From Breoghania sp037026715 (GTDB taxonomy: Bacteria > Pseudomonadota > Alphaproteobacteria > Rhizobiales > Stappiaceae): a stretch of DNA of 64,000 nucleotides. This document shows positions 16,470 through 25,078 of this stretch, in pieces. Under the pieces are notes generated by a model. It made no database searches. It was not told the origin of the DNA and saw nothing but the letters and a program-made list of their open reading frames with translations. The position numbers and the translations under genes were made by a program. The stretch spans positions 310,001 through 374,000 of the forward strand of contig NZ_JBANCG010000003.1 of assembly GCF_037026715.1 (NCBI RefSeq). Reading direction: 5' to 3'. Position 1 is the stretch's first letter, and every line of letters begins with the position of its first letter.

Positions 16470-17666
16470 CTACTTCGCGGTTTCCAGCGCCGCGACGCCG
16501 GGAAGGACCTTGCCTTCCAGCCATTCCAGAAAGGCGCCGCCGGCGGTGGAGACGTAGCTGAAATCCTGCGCCACGCCGGCATGGTTCAGCGCCGCCACCG
16601 TGTCGCCGCCGCCTGCGACCGACAGCAGGTCGCCCGCCTTCGTGCGCGCGGCCGCATGGCGTGCCGCTGCAACCGTCGCCGCATCGAACGGCTCGATCTC
16701 GAACGCGCCGAGCGGGCCGTTCCACACCAGGGTCGCAGCTGCGTCGATCTTCGCCTTCACGGTCTCGATGGATTTTGCGCCCACGTCGAGGATCATCGCG
16801 TCGGCGGGCACGGCATCGAGCGCGACGGTCTCGCAGGCCGCGTTTGCCTTGAATTCCTTTGCGACCACCGCGTCGGCCGGCAGCACGATCTCGCAACCGG
16901 CGCTCTTCGCCTTTTCCATGATGCGGCGCGCGGTGTCGGCGAGATCATGCTCGCACAGCGACTTGCCGACGTCCGTGCCCTTGGCCGCAAGGAACGTGTT
17001 GGCCATGCCGCCGCCGATCACCAGCATGTCGACCCTGGCCACCAGATTTTCCAGAAGGTCGATCTTGGAAGACACCTTCGCCCCGCCGACGACCGCGAGC
17101 ACTGGGCGCTTGGGGGAACCGAGTGCGGCACCCAGCGCATCAAGCTCCGCCTGCATGGTGCGCCCGGCGCAGGCCGGCAGCAGGTGGGCGAGACCTTCGG
17201 TGGAGGCATGCGCGCGGTGGGCTGCGGAAAAGGCGTCGTTCACGTAGACATCGCCGTTCTCCGCCAGTGCCTTGGCGAAGTCGGGATCGTTCTTTTCTTC
17301 ACCCTTGTGATAGCGGGTGTTTTCCAGCAGCAGGATGCCGCCCGGCACCATCTTCTCAACCGCGGCCTTTGCCTCCGGTCCGACGCAATCGTCGGCGAAA
17401 TCGACAGAGAGGCCAAGCAGCTCGGAAAGCGGGCGCACGACGGGCTTCAGCGACATGGAGGCCACGCGCTCGCCCTTGGGCCGGCCGAAATGGGCCAGCA
17501 AGATGACCTTGCCGTTCTTCGCCGCGATGTCGCGAATAGTCGGCAGCACCCGTTCGATGCGCGTCGTGTCGGTGACCTTGCCGTCTTCCATCGGGACGTT
17601 CAGATCGACGCGCACCAGAACGCGCTTGTCCGCGAAATCCATGTCGTCGAGAGAGCGGTAACCCAT
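16470..17666 (-). CDS. pgk: Phosphoglycerate kinase
   Basis: PGK interconverts 1,3-bisphosphoglycerate and 3-phosphoglycerate with ADP/ATP. The 398-residue protein has the N-terminal RVDLNVPMEDGK and HFGRPKGE substrate motifs, the VGGAKVSSKI hinge region and the C-terminal SVAGGGDTVAAL nucleotide loop. The ATG at 17666 is preferred over an in-frame start six codons earlier because GGAGG lies ten bases before it and the length fits the family. It lies between a GNAT gene and fba. Confidence 0.96.
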   Translation of the reverse strand: MGYRSLDDMDFADKRVLVRVDLNVPMEDGKVTDTTRIERVLPTIRDIAAKNGKVILLAHFGRPKGERVASMSLKPVVRPLSELLGLSVDFADDCVGPEAKAAVEKMVPGGILLLENTRYHKGEEKNDPDFAKALAENGDVYVNDAFSAAHRAHASTEGLAHLLPACAGRTMQAELDALGAALGSPKRPVLAVVGGAKVSSKIDLLENLVARVDMLVIGGGMANTFLAAKGTDVGKSLCEHDLADTARRIMEKAKSAGCEIVLPADAVVAKEFKANAACETVALDAVPADAMILDVGAKSIETVKAKIDAAATLVWNGPLGAFEIEPFDAATVAAARHAAARTKAGDLLSVAGGGDTVAALNHAGVAQDFSYVSTAGGAFLEWLEGKVLPGVAALETAK

Positions 17667-17711
17667 CCCCGTCCGTGCCTCCATCCGTCTGTTGTTCTCC
17701 GCCGTGCCTTC

Positions 17712-18347
17712 TCAAGCGTCTCCGGCCCGGTCAAGTTCCTTGATCATCAGGATCCACCGCTTCGTTGCGGTTTTCCAGCCGTCGCATACCACATCCCGTG
17801 CGGCAATTTCGCGATAACCGGTGCGCTCGTAAAGCCTGCGCCCGCCGTCGTTGTCGTCGGCGACGATGATCGACATGCGCGAAAGTCCCTCGTCGCGCGC
17901 AATCTCTTCGGCGATGCCCAGAAGGCGGGTGCCGTGACCTTTGCCGCGATGATCGGGATAGGTGGCGAGAACGTTCACGTAGCAGCTCTCGGGGGCGAGG
18001 TTCTCAAGCTCCTGCAGCGGCACGAACATCGCAGGCATGTCATCGGTGGGGACCGGATCGGTTCCAATGCCGTAGCCCATGAGCACGGCAATGGCGCCGC
18101 CGCCCTCGTCCACGACCACGATCTGCCCGTCCTCCGCCTTTTCCGCCTGCCGGGCGCGGCCGATCGCCCACGGATCCTGTCCGTTCTCGGCCATGCAGGC
18201 CCACAGGTGAAGCGGCAGTCCATCGCCGGCGAAATTGACGAGATCGGCAAGCGCCGCCGCATCCGACGGCGTTGCGACGCGCAAAGGAGGAAGGAGAGGT
18301 ATCACTGGTCGCGCACTCCGTATCCGTGGCCCAGAGCCTATTCCCAT
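17712..18347 (-). CDS. GNAT family N-acetyltransferase
   Basis: This cytosolic protein of up to 211 residues has the GNAT acetyl-CoA loop RGKGHGTRLL (Q/RxxGxG/A) after the beta strand SCYVNVLATYP, and the later YERTGYREIA segment. The substrate is unknown. The start is uncertain: the first ATG (18347) lies inside a perfect 21-bp hairpin and has no clear ribosome site, and domain homology begins only near VATPSDAAALADLV, about 25 residues in. It interrupts the otherwise standard gap-pgk order. Confidence 0.82.
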   Translation of the reverse strand: MGIGSGPRIRSARPVIPLLPPLRVATPSDAAALADLVNFAGDGLPLHLWACMAENGQDPWAIGRARQAEKAEDGQIVVVDEGGGAIAVLMGYGIGTDPVPTDDMPAMFVPLQELENLAPESCYVNVLATYPDHRGKGHGTRLLGIAEEIARDEGLSRMSIIVADDNDGGRRLYERTGYREIAARDVVCDGWKTATKRWILMIKELDRAGDA

Positions 18348-18379
18348 CAGATCTTTCCGATCTGATGGGAATAGGCTCT
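18333..18379. repeat. Perfect 21-bp inverted repeat with 5-base loop
   Basis: Positions 18333-18353 and 18359-18379 are exact complements over 21 bases, separated by TTTCC. The hairpin covers the first possible start codon of the GNAT gene. It is followed on the plus side by CTCAAGAGATTGATC and a CGACCAG...CTGG stretch that looks like part of a larger intergenic element. No T tract is adjacent. Confidence 0.8.
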
Positions 18380-18513
18380 GCTCAAGAGATTGATCTGGAG
18401 CGATTTTCCATCGACCAGGCGATTCCGTCTGGAAGGATAAGCGCTCTGGAACCGAAACGCGGTACGCTTCTCCGAAATGCCGGAAAGTGCAGGCAGGCGG
18501 AGAACGCCAGATA

Positions 18514-18547
18514 GAAAAAGGGCGCGGCCGTTGTCGCCCGCGCCCTT
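18514..18547 (-). terminator. Rho-independent terminator of gap
   Basis: AAGGGCGCGG (18518-18527) pairs with CCGCGCCCTT (18538-18547). The A run at 18515-18519 becomes a U tract on the minus strand. It lies seven bases past the gap stop codon, so gap is at least partly uncoupled from pgk and fba. Confidence 0.85.
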
Positions 18548-18554
18548 CGTCAGA

Positions 18555-19565
18555 TCAGATGTGCTTGGCCATCGCCACGGCGGTGTCGGCCATGCGGTTG
18601 GAGAAGCCCCATTCGTTGTCGTACCAGGACATGACGCGCACGAAGGTGCCGTCCATCACCTTGGTCTGGTCCATGTGGAACGTCGAGGAGTGCGGGTCAT
18701 GGTTGAAGTCCATGGATACCAGCTTCTCGTCGGTGAAGCCGAGGATGCCCTTGAGTTTGCCGTCGGCGGCCTTGCGGATCGCCTCGTTGATCTCCTCGAC
18801 GCTCGTCTCGCGCTTGGCGATGAACTTGAAGTCGATGACGGAGACGTTCGGCGTCGGCACGCGGATGGCAACGCCATCGAGCTTGCCGTTGAGTTCGGGC
18901 AGCACCAGGCCGACGGCCTTGGCCGCACCCGTGGAGGTCGGGATCATCGACATGGCCGCGGCGCGCGCCCGGTAGAGATCCTTGTGCATGGTGTCCAGCG
19001 TCGGCTGGTCGCCGGTGTAGGAGTGGATCGTCGTCATGAAGCCCGTCTCGATGCCGACGGTCTCGTTGAGGACGTAGGCGACGGGCGCCAGGCAGTTGGT
19101 GGTGCACGAGGCGTTGGAGACGACGAGATCGTCCTTCGTCAGCGCATCGGTGTTGACACCGAAGACGATGGTCTTGTCGGCACCCGCGGCCGGCGCGGAG
19201 ACGAGGACGCGCTTGGCACCGGCCTCAAGATGCATCGAGGCCTTCTCCTTGGCGGTGAAGATGCCGGTGCATTCCATGGCGATGTCGACGCCGAGCTCGC
19301 CCCAGGGGAGTTCCTTCGGGTCGCGGATGGCCGTCACCTTGATCGGCTTGCCGCCGTCGATGACGATGGCGTCGCCGGCGACCTCGACCTTGGCGGGGAA
19401 ATGGCCGTGCACGGAATCATGGCGCAGCAGGTGGGCGTTGGTTTCCACCGGGCCCAGGTCGTTGATGGCCACGACCTCGATGTCGGTGCGGCCAGATTCC
19501 ACGATTGCGCGCAGAACGTTGCGCCCGATTCGACCGAAACCGTTGATTGCGACCTTCACCGCCAT
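18555..19565 (-). CDS. gap: Type I glyceraldehyde-3-phosphate dehydrogenase
   Basis: GAPDH oxidises glyceraldehyde 3-phosphate to 1,3-bisphosphoglycerate with NAD. The 336-residue protein has the INGFGRIGRNVLRA Rossmann motif and the catalytic Cys154 in SNASCTTNCLAP. The phosphate-binding block STGAAKAVGLVLPEL and the WYDNEWGFSNRM C-terminus are present. The ATG at 19565 follows AGGAG by nine bases; an in-frame start 19 codons earlier is less likely. tkt lies 81 bases upstream on the same strand. Confidence 0.97.
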   Translation of the reverse strand: MAVKVAINGFGRIGRNVLRAIVESGRTDIEVVAINDLGPVETNAHLLRHDSVHGHFPAKVEVAGDAIVIDGGKPIKVTAIRDPKELPWGELGVDIAMECTGIFTAKEKASMHLEAGAKRVLVSAPAAGADKTIVFGVNTDALTKDDLVVSNASCTTNCLAPVAYVLNETVGIETGFMTTIHSYTGDQPTLDTMHKDLYRARAAAMSMIPTSTGAAKAVGLVLPELNGKLDGVAIRVPTPNVSVIDFKFIAKRETSVEEINEAIRKAADGKLKGILGFTDEKLVSMDFNHDPHSSTFHMDQTKVMDGTFVRVMSWYDNEWGFSNRMADTAVAMAKHI

Positions 19566-19646
19566 TTCGTCATACTCCTGTCTGCGCGCCGTCCGGCGCC
19601 GTCCGTCCGTTTCAGGATGCAAAAGCCCCGGCGAACATGCCGGAAC

Positions 19647-21656
19647 TCACTCCTCCGTCGTCTTTTCCAGGGCCTCCAGGCGGGCCTTGGCCTTCGATAC
19701 GGCTACCTCGGCGGTAATGCCGAAATGCTCGTAGAGTTCCTTGTAGGGGCCGCTGGCGCCGAAGCTGTCCATACCGACGAAAAGCCCGTCGTCGCCAATG
19801 AAGCGCGACCAGCCCATCTCGATGCCGGCCTCAACCGCGATCTTCACCGGCGCGGTGCCGATGATCGAGCTGCGGTAGTCGTCCGACTGCTTCTTGAACA
19901 GCTCGAACGACGGCACGGAAACGACGCGGGTCGGGATGCCGTCCTCGGTCAGCTGGGCGTGGGCGGCCATCGCGATCTCGACTTCCGAGCCGGTGGCGAA
20001 CAGTGTCACCTTCGCCTCATCGTCGCAGGAACAGACCTCGTAGGCGCCGTTGGCGCAAAGGTTCTTCGCCTCGAGCGTAGTGCGGAAGGCGGCGAGATTC
20101 TGGCGCGTCAGCGCGAGCACGCTCGGCCCGTTGCGGTTCTCCAGAGCGATCTGCCAGCATTCCGCCGTCTCCGTCGCGTCCGCCGGACGCAGCACGAGGA
20201 GGTTGGGAATGGCGCGCAACGCCGCCAGATGCTCCACAGGCTGGTGGGTCGGACCGTCTTCGCCAAGACCGATGGAATCGTGCGTCATCACGTAGATCAC
20301 GCGGATGCCCATCAGCGCCGAAAGCCGGATGGCGGGGCGGCAATAGTCGGTGAAGACGAGGAACGTCCCGGAATAGGGGATGACGCCGCCGTGCAGCGCC
20401 ATGCCGTTCATCGCGGCGGCCATGCCGTGCTCGCGGATGCCCCAGTGAACGAAGCGGCCGGAGAAGTCGTCCGGCGTGATCGCCTTCATGTCCTTGGTGC
20501 GGGTGTTGTTGGAGCCGGTGAGGTCGGCTGAACCGCCGATCGTCTCCGGCACCGCCGCGTTGATCGCCTCCAGAGCGACTTCCGAGGCCTTGCGGGTGGC
20601 GAGCGAGGGCTTCTCCTCGGCAAGCTTCGTCTTCAGTGCGCGAATCGCGTCGCCGAGCGCGGAGGGCAGATCGCCGCGCTGGCGGCGTTCGAACTCGGCC
20701 CGGGTGACGGCGTCGGCGGCCTCGAAGCGCTTGGCCCACTCGGTGTTGGCCTGGGCGGCGCGCAGGCCGGCGATGCGCCATGCGTCGCGGATGTCGGCCG
20801 GGATCTCGAAGGGTTCATCCGTCCAGCCGAGCGCCTCGCGGGTGATCTTGATCTCGTCGGTGCCGAGCGGCGAGCCGTGGGCGGAATTCTTGCCGGCCTT
20901 GTTGGGTGAGCCGTAGCCGATGGTCGTCTTGCAGGCGATCAGGGTCGGGCGGTCGGATTTGCGCGCGGCCTCGATCGCGGAAGCGATCTGCGTTGGATTG
21001 TGGCCGTCGATGCTGACCGTCTCCCAGCCGCAGGCCTTGAAGCGCGCGAGCTGGTCGGTCGAATCGGACAGCGAGATCGAACCGTCGATGGAGATGCCGT
21101 TGTCGTCCCACAGCACGATCAGCTTGTTGAGCTTCAGGTGCCCGGCGAGCGAGATCGCTTCCTGGGAGATGCCTTCCATCAGGCAGCCGTCGCCGACCAG
21201 GGCGTAGGTATGGTGGTTGACCAGATCCTTGCCGAATTCGGCCTGAAGCATGCGTTCGGTCATCGCCATGCCGACGGCGTTGGCGAGGCCCTGGCCGAGC
21301 GGGCCGGTGGTCGTCTCGATGCCGCCGCCGTGGCCGTATTCGGGATGACCGGCGGTCCTGGCGCCGAGCTGACGGAAGTTCTTCAGCTCCTCCAGCGTGA
21401 AGTCCTCGTAGCCGGTCAGGTGCAGCAGCGAATAGAGCAGCATCGAACCGTGGCCGGCCGACAGCACGAAGCGGTCCCGGTCGGCCCACTTGGGCTCTGT
21501 GGGATCGAAGCGCAGGAAGCGGGTGAAGAGGACGGTGGCAATGTCGGCCGCCCCCATCGGCAGGCCGGGATGGCCGGAATTGGCCTTCTGCACGGCGTCG
21601 ATGGAGAGGAAGCGGACCGCGTTTGCCATCCGGTTGTGTTTGTCGAGATCGGTCAT
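19647..21656 (-). CDS. tkt: Transketolase
   Basis: Transketolase transfers two-carbon units between sugar phosphates in the pentose phosphate pathway using thiamine diphosphate. The 669-residue length is standard. The N-terminal NSGHPGLPMGAAD, the ThDP site GDGCLMEGISQEA...WDDN and the pyrimidine-domain segment THDSIGLGEDGPTHQP are all intact. It heads the minus-strand glycolytic series, and a candidate promoter with a palindrome lies at 21780-21807. Confidence 0.97.
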   Translation of the reverse strand: MTDLDKHNRMANAVRFLSIDAVQKANSGHPGLPMGAADIATVLFTRFLRFDPTEPKWADRDRFVLSAGHGSMLLYSLLHLTGYEDFTLEELKNFRQLGARTAGHPEYGHGGGIETTTGPLGQGLANAVGMAMTERMLQAEFGKDLVNHHTYALVGDGCLMEGISQEAISLAGHLKLNKLIVLWDDNGISIDGSISLSDSTDQLARFKACGWETVSIDGHNPTQIASAIEAARKSDRPTLIACKTTIGYGSPNKAGKNSAHGSPLGTDEIKITREALGWTDEPFEIPADIRDAWRIAGLRAAQANTEWAKRFEAADAVTRAEFERRQRGDLPSALGDAIRALKTKLAEEKPSLATRKASEVALEAINAAVPETIGGSADLTGSNNTRTKDMKAITPDDFSGRFVHWGIREHGMAAAMNGMALHGGVIPYSGTFLVFTDYCRPAIRLSALMGIRVIYVMTHDSIGLGEDGPTHQPVEHLAALRAIPNLLVLRPADATETAECWQIALENRNGPSVLALTRQNLAAFRTTLEAKNLCANGAYEVCSCDDEAKVTLFATGSEVEIAMAAHAQLTEDGIPTRVVSVPSFELFKKQSDDYRSSIIGTAPVKIAVEAGIEMGWSRFIGDDGLFVGMDSFGASGPYKELYEHFGITAEVAVSKAKARLEALEKTTEE

Positions 21657-22262
21657 CTGATACCTGTGGCCCGAGCGGCCGGAGCGGTTGCCGCGATCGT
21701 CCGAGGTTCTGGTTTAATAAATAAGGAGGCGATGCTTGGAGAGCAGTCGCCGACACCCCGGCCCTGCGAGGCGGCACGACAAATAGCAGGAACGTTCCTT
21801 GAGTCAATGCAAGCGCTTGGGCAAGGGGGCGGGCCGGTCGTCCTCCCGATTACGTTGGGGGATCGGGCCCGCTGGGGGCGTCCGCCAACTCCTCGAGCTG
21901 TGACTTTTGTACATGTCATTTCGCAAGATCGCCGTCCAAGCACCGGCGATTGTTGACGGACTGGCGAATGAATGCCTAAGCTTCTGCGAAGCCGGATCCT
22001 GCCCGGCCGCGCGACGGAGCGGCCGGTGGGAGCGACATATCGACCGCGATCGTTCTCCGGAAAACATCGGCAAAATTGTCGGCCTCGGTGCAATCGTCTC
22101 TCGGGTTCGACGCACACCTTCCGGGAAACGGCCGCGTCCTGCACCGCAGTCCGGCAAGCACATCCGGCGATCGGGCCCGCTCAACGGCGGCCAATGCCGG
22201 GAATGGGGACCGAGTTTACGGCCGGAACGTTCCGTGCCAGGCGGTTTTCGCACGGGAAAAGT
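21657..22262. other. Divergent intergenic region between tkt and DUF4164-zapA
   Basis: These 606 bases contain no convincing gene; the open frames across them are Arg/Pro-rich. The palindrome GGAACGTTCC occurs twice, at 21789-21798 in the tkt promoter and at 22224-22233, thirty bases before the DUF4164 start. A second 10-base palindrome, CAAGCGCTTG, is at 21810-21819. Confidence 0.6.
21780..21819 (-). promoter_or_regulatory. Candidate tkt promoter with two palindromic operators
   Basis: On the minus strand TTGACT (21807-21802) and TATTTG (21785-21780) are 16 bases apart, about 120 bases before the tkt ATG. The palindrome GGAACGTTCC fills most of the spacer, and CAAGCGCTTG lies just upstream of the -35 element. 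Both positions suit a repressor of the LacI type, which control central carbon genes in rhizobia. The regulator itself is not identified. Confidence 0.45.
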
Positions 22263-22544
22263 ATGAGCCAGGCCAGCAAACTCGATGCGGCTTTTCAGCG
22301 ACTTTCGGCATCGATCGGGCAGCTTGAAGCGGCCGTGAACCGCCGTATTGCCAGTGAAAAGACCGTCGGCGCCCTGCAGGACGAGCTGCAGCGGCTGAAC
22401 GAGGACCGCGCCCGGCTGGCGGAAACGCTGGACGGCGCGGAATCGCGCTCCGACCGGCTGGAAAAGGCGAACAAGGAAGTCTCGCGCCGCCTCGTCTCGG
22501 CGATGGAATCGATCCGGACAGTTCTGGAAAGCCACGGAGGCTGA
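22263..22544 (+). CDS. DUF4164 family coiled-coil protein
   Basis: The 93-residue product (MSQASKLDAA...) is a nearly continuous charged helix (LEAAVNRRIASEKTVGALQDELQRLNEDRARL) and matches DUF4164, a family usually found directly before zapA in Rhizobiales. Its role is unknown, but the linkage and coiled-coil form suggest a division-related partner of ZapA. It ends four bases before the zapA ATG, so the two are co-translated. The ribosome site (GGGAAAAGT) is weak. Confidence 0.85.
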   Translation: MSQASKLDAAFQRLSASIGQLEAAVNRRIASEKTVGALQDELQRLNEDRARLAETLDGAESRSDRLEKANKEVSRRLVSAMESIRTVLESHGG

Positions 22545-22548
22545 TGGC

Positions 22549-22926
22549 ATGGCTCAGGTCAGCGTGACGATCAACGGCCGCGCCTATCGCATGGCCTGCG
22601 ACGACGGCGAGGAGGAGCGGCTGATGGGGCTTGCCCGCCGTTTCGACGAGACGATCGGCGAATTGCGCGGAAGTTTCGGCGAGATCGGCGATCAGCGGCT
22701 CACCGTCATGGCGGGCGTGATGATGACGGACCTGCTTTCCGAGGCGGAACGGCGGGTGCAGACGCTCGAAACGGAACTGTCGGCGCTGCGCGAATCGCGC
22801 GAGGCTGCGCTCAGCCGGACAGCGGAAAGCGAGACGCAGCTCGCCGTCCGCGTCAGCGAAGCCGCGGGCCGGATCGAGGCGTTGGCGGCCGAACTCAACA
22901 AGTCGGTGCGCGAAGAGCAGGGGTGA
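22549..22926 (+). CDS. zapA: Cell division protein ZapA
   Basis: ZapA binds FtsZ and bundles protofilaments at the division site. The 125-residue protein has the N-terminal VSVTINGRAYRMACDDGEEERLMGLA fold and a C-terminal coiled coil with which ZapA tetramers form. It is the second gene of a two-gene unit with DUF4164. In most alphaproteobacteria the 6S RNA gene and the folate cyclo-ligase follow at once; here WYL and VOC genes lie between. Confidence 0.93.
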   Translation: MAQVSVTINGRAYRMACDDGEEERLMGLARRFDETIGELRGSFGEIGDQRLTVMAGVMMTDLLSEAERRVQTLETELSALRESREAALSRTAESETQLAVRVSEAAGRIEALAAELNKSVREEQG

Positions 22927-23008
22927 GGCGGTTGCTGCCGTTTTCTGGCAGGATGGTCGGCTAGAGCGGGGCGCCTGCCCGGGCCCTCTAACCTGAGACC
23001 ATGCTCGC

Positions 23009-23695
23009 ATGTCGCGTTCCGAACGTCTGTTCGATCTTCTCCAGCTCTTGCGCGGTTACCGCAGGCCGGTGAGCGGGGCGACGCTTGCCGCCGCGCTGGA
23101 TGTGAGCCTGCGCACGCTTTATCGCGACATCGCCAGCCTGCAGGCGCAAGGCGCGGAAATCGAGGGCGAGCCCGGCGTCGGCTATGTGTTGAAGCCGGGC
23201 TTTCTGCTGCCGCCGCTGATGTTTTCTGAAGACGAGATCGAGGCTCTGGTGCTCGGCATGCGCTATGCGGCCGGACGTGGAGATGCGCGTCTCGGCGCGG
23301 CCGCCTCCAGCGCGCTCGCAAAGGTCGGTTCGGTGTTGCCGAAGGATCTGCGCGAGACCCTAGACACCTCCACGCTTTTCGTCGTTTCCAACGAGCGCCA
23401 GCCCGATGAACCGATCGATCCGGCCCGTCTGCGCGATGCGATCCGCCGCGAGCGGGAGCTGGAAATCGAGTATCGCACGGGCGAGGGCGTTGCCAGCCGG
23501 CGCATCATCTGGCCCTTTCTGCTCGGCTTCTTCGATCACGCGCGTGTCACGGTCGCCTGGTGTGCCTTGCGTCAGGACTTCCGCGCCTTTCGCACCGACC
23601 GGATCCTGTCCATGGCCGAAACCGGGAGGCGTTATCCGCGTCGCCGTCAGGAAATGCTGGCACGGTGGCGCGAGAAGGAGGGCATTCAGACCTGA
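23009..23695 (+). CDS. WYL-domain transcriptional regulator (YafY/DeoR type)
   Basis: The 228-residue protein starts with a winged helix-turn-helix of the HTH_11 type (RSERLFDLLQLLRGYRRPVSGATLAAALDVSLRTLYRDI). A WYL-family ligand domain follows (FSEDEIEALVLGMRYA; then LEIEYRTGEGVASRRIIWPFLL). The typical WYL triad is here WPF/CAL-like rather than canonical. The adjacent VOC gene in the same direction is a likely target, as these pairs often occur together, but that is inference. Confidence 0.88.
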   Translation: MSRSERLFDLLQLLRGYRRPVSGATLAAALDVSLRTLYRDIASLQAQGAEIEGEPGVGYVLKPGFLLPPLMFSEDEIEALVLGMRYAAGRGDARLGAAASSALAKVGSVLPKDLRETLDTSTLFVVSNERQPDEPIDPARLRDAIRRERELEIEYRTGEGVASRRIIWPFLLGFFDHARVTVAWCALRQDFRAFRTDRILSMAETGRRYPRRRQEMLARWREKEGIQT

Positions 23696-23794
23696 TGCAG
23701 GGCTCTTCCGGTGGATGCGGAGAACAATGCTGACAGGAATTGGCAGCATCGGCGTCTAGGGTCATTCCCGTGATTAACCAACGGGAGTTCCCCC

Positions 23795-24178
23795 ATGTCC
23801 ACAGGCGACTACACCCTTCTCTATGTCGACGACATTTCCGCAAGCCGTGCCTTCTATGCCGGCATGCTCAAGCGCGAGCCGGTGGAGGACAGCGCCACCT
23901 TCGTTCTTTTCATCCTCGATTCCGGCGCCAAGTTCGGCCTGTGGAAGCGCGATGAGGTGCAGCCGCCGGCCGGCCCGCGGGGCGGCTATGCCGGCGAATG
24001 CTGCTTCTCCGTCGCGGACGAGGCCACCCTCGATCGGATCTTTGCCGAGGCGAGCACACGCGGCCTGCCGATTGCCCAGGCGCCGGCCCGGATGGATTTC
24101 GGCTACACTTTCGTCTTGCTCGACCCGGATGGAAACCGGCTGCGCGTCTTCGCACCGGCCATGGCACCGGCTGCTTGA
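23795..24178 (+). CDS. VOC family (glyoxalase/bleomycin-resistance fold) protein
   Basis: This 127-residue protein is a single vicinal-oxygen-chelate unit: YTLLYVDDISASRAFYAGML at the N-terminus and YTFVLLDPDGNRLRVFAPA at the C-terminus. The C-terminal DPDGNRLR is the common metal-ligand strand. Members include dioxygenases, glyoxalases and drug-binding proteins; none can be chosen here. The ATG at 23795 is preceded by a GGGAG-like site. It follows the WYL regulator by 99 bases. Confidence 0.9.
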   Translation: MSTGDYTLLYVDDISASRAFYAGMLKREPVEDSATFVLFILDSGAKFGLWKRDEVQPPAGPRGGYAGECCFSVADEATLDRIFAEASTRGLPIAQAPARMDFGYTFVLLDPDGNRLRVFAPAMAPAA

Positions 24179-24265
24179 TCCAGGCACCCGCGGACCAAGC
24201 GTCGGGCCACTTTGCCCGGCGCTTTTCCCCGATCTTCTCGGAGAATCTGACATAGGGTATACGGC

Positions 24266-24466
24266 CTCTGGCGCCGGCGCCCCGCTAGCCCTATATCTGT
24301 CACCGGCGTTGCTGCGCTGCGCGTTAGAAGACTGAATCCCCGGGGCCTTAATGATCCCTAAGGGAGCTGTACCTGACCGGGCCCGTGGGCTCGGGCAAAC
24401 GGCGCCCACCTACGTTGTAGGTTTCCCGGGATCACACTCTCGACGGCTGCCGTGGCTTCGCCAGTC
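24266..24466 (+). ncRNA. ssrS: 6S RNA (ssrS), boundaries approximate
   Basis: 6S RNA binds sigma-70 RNA polymerase and mimics an open promoter. Identification rests on position and structure. It lies in the non-coding gap before the 5-formyl-THF cyclo-ligase, downstream of zapA, the usual alphaproteobacterial place. CTGGCG (24269) can pair with CGCCAG (about 24459). ATCCCCGGG (about 24336) can pair with CCCGGGAT (about 24425). Inside lie an apical GTGGGC/GCCCAC stem and a small ACCTAC/GTAGGT hairpin on the 3' strand. A TTCTCG...TATACG promoter-like pair precedes it. Confidence 0.55.
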
Positions 24467-24583
24467 CATCTTCCCGAAATCGCCTTCCCCAGCGTTCTCG
24501 CCGATCCGCGCTCGCGGCTTGGTTTTGCCCAATTCATGCTGCGTTTTCTGCGCGGTGCAACAGTGGCATCGAAAGGACGCGGC

Positions 24584-25078
24584 ATGCCCGAACCGACATT
24601 CACTCCCTTCAACGAAACGGCCGCCGGCGACGCGTCTTCCGGCGCTGACGTGCCCGAGTTCTTCGACATCACCGCCGCGGCCACCGGACAGGCCGCTGCA
24701 GAGCAGGCCGGCGGGGGGCGGAACATGCCGGAGCGACTGCCCAGCGACGGGTTCGTTACCGGCGATCCGGAAGACGCGATTCGTCGTGCGGCGGCCACGG
24801 CCGTATGCGATGCGGCGGCCTATCTCCAGAAATCGCAGAAGGTTGGGGAAGCGGCGCTCGCGCTTGCCTTGGCACGGCTCGAAGAGGGGCGGGATGCCGC
24901 CGGCGCGCGCGAGTTCGCCGCCGCCGGGCAGGAGGCCGTCGGCGCGGCGGTGGAGAACCTCGCAAAGGTGAGTGAGGCTGCGGAGGCGCTGCTGAGCGGT
25001 CTTGCGCGCGGGACCGGCGAGCCGAGCTTCATGGACGTCGTCTCAGACGCGGAACTCGATATTCAGGCGGACCGCTGA
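24584..25078 (+). CDS. Hypothetical Ala-rich protein
   Basis: The 164-residue product from the ATG at 24584 is supported by AAAGGA six bases upstream. It matches no family I recognise. Residues 1-65 look disordered. Residues 70-140 form Ala/Glu-rich helices (AAAYLQKSQKVGEAALALALARLEEG and AVGAAVENLAKVSEAAEALLSG). There is no signal peptide or membrane segment. It sits between the 6S RNA and the folate cyclo-ligase gene. The base composition matches its neighbours, so it is not obviously foreign. Confidence 0.65.
   Translation: MPEPTFTPFNETAAGDASSGADVPEFFDITAAATGQAAAEQAGGGRNMPERLPSDGFVTGDPEDAIRRAAATAVCDAAAYLQKSQKVGEAALALALARLEEGRDAAGAREFAAAGQEAVGAAVENLAKVSEAAEALLSGLARGTGEPSFMDVVSDAELDIQADR

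Noticed and set aside
18477..20531. A 684-codon plus-strand open frame opposite gap and tkt
   Set aside because: It is antisense to two complete metabolic enzymes and crosses the gap terminator; its composition is His/Arg/Asp-rich mirror coding.
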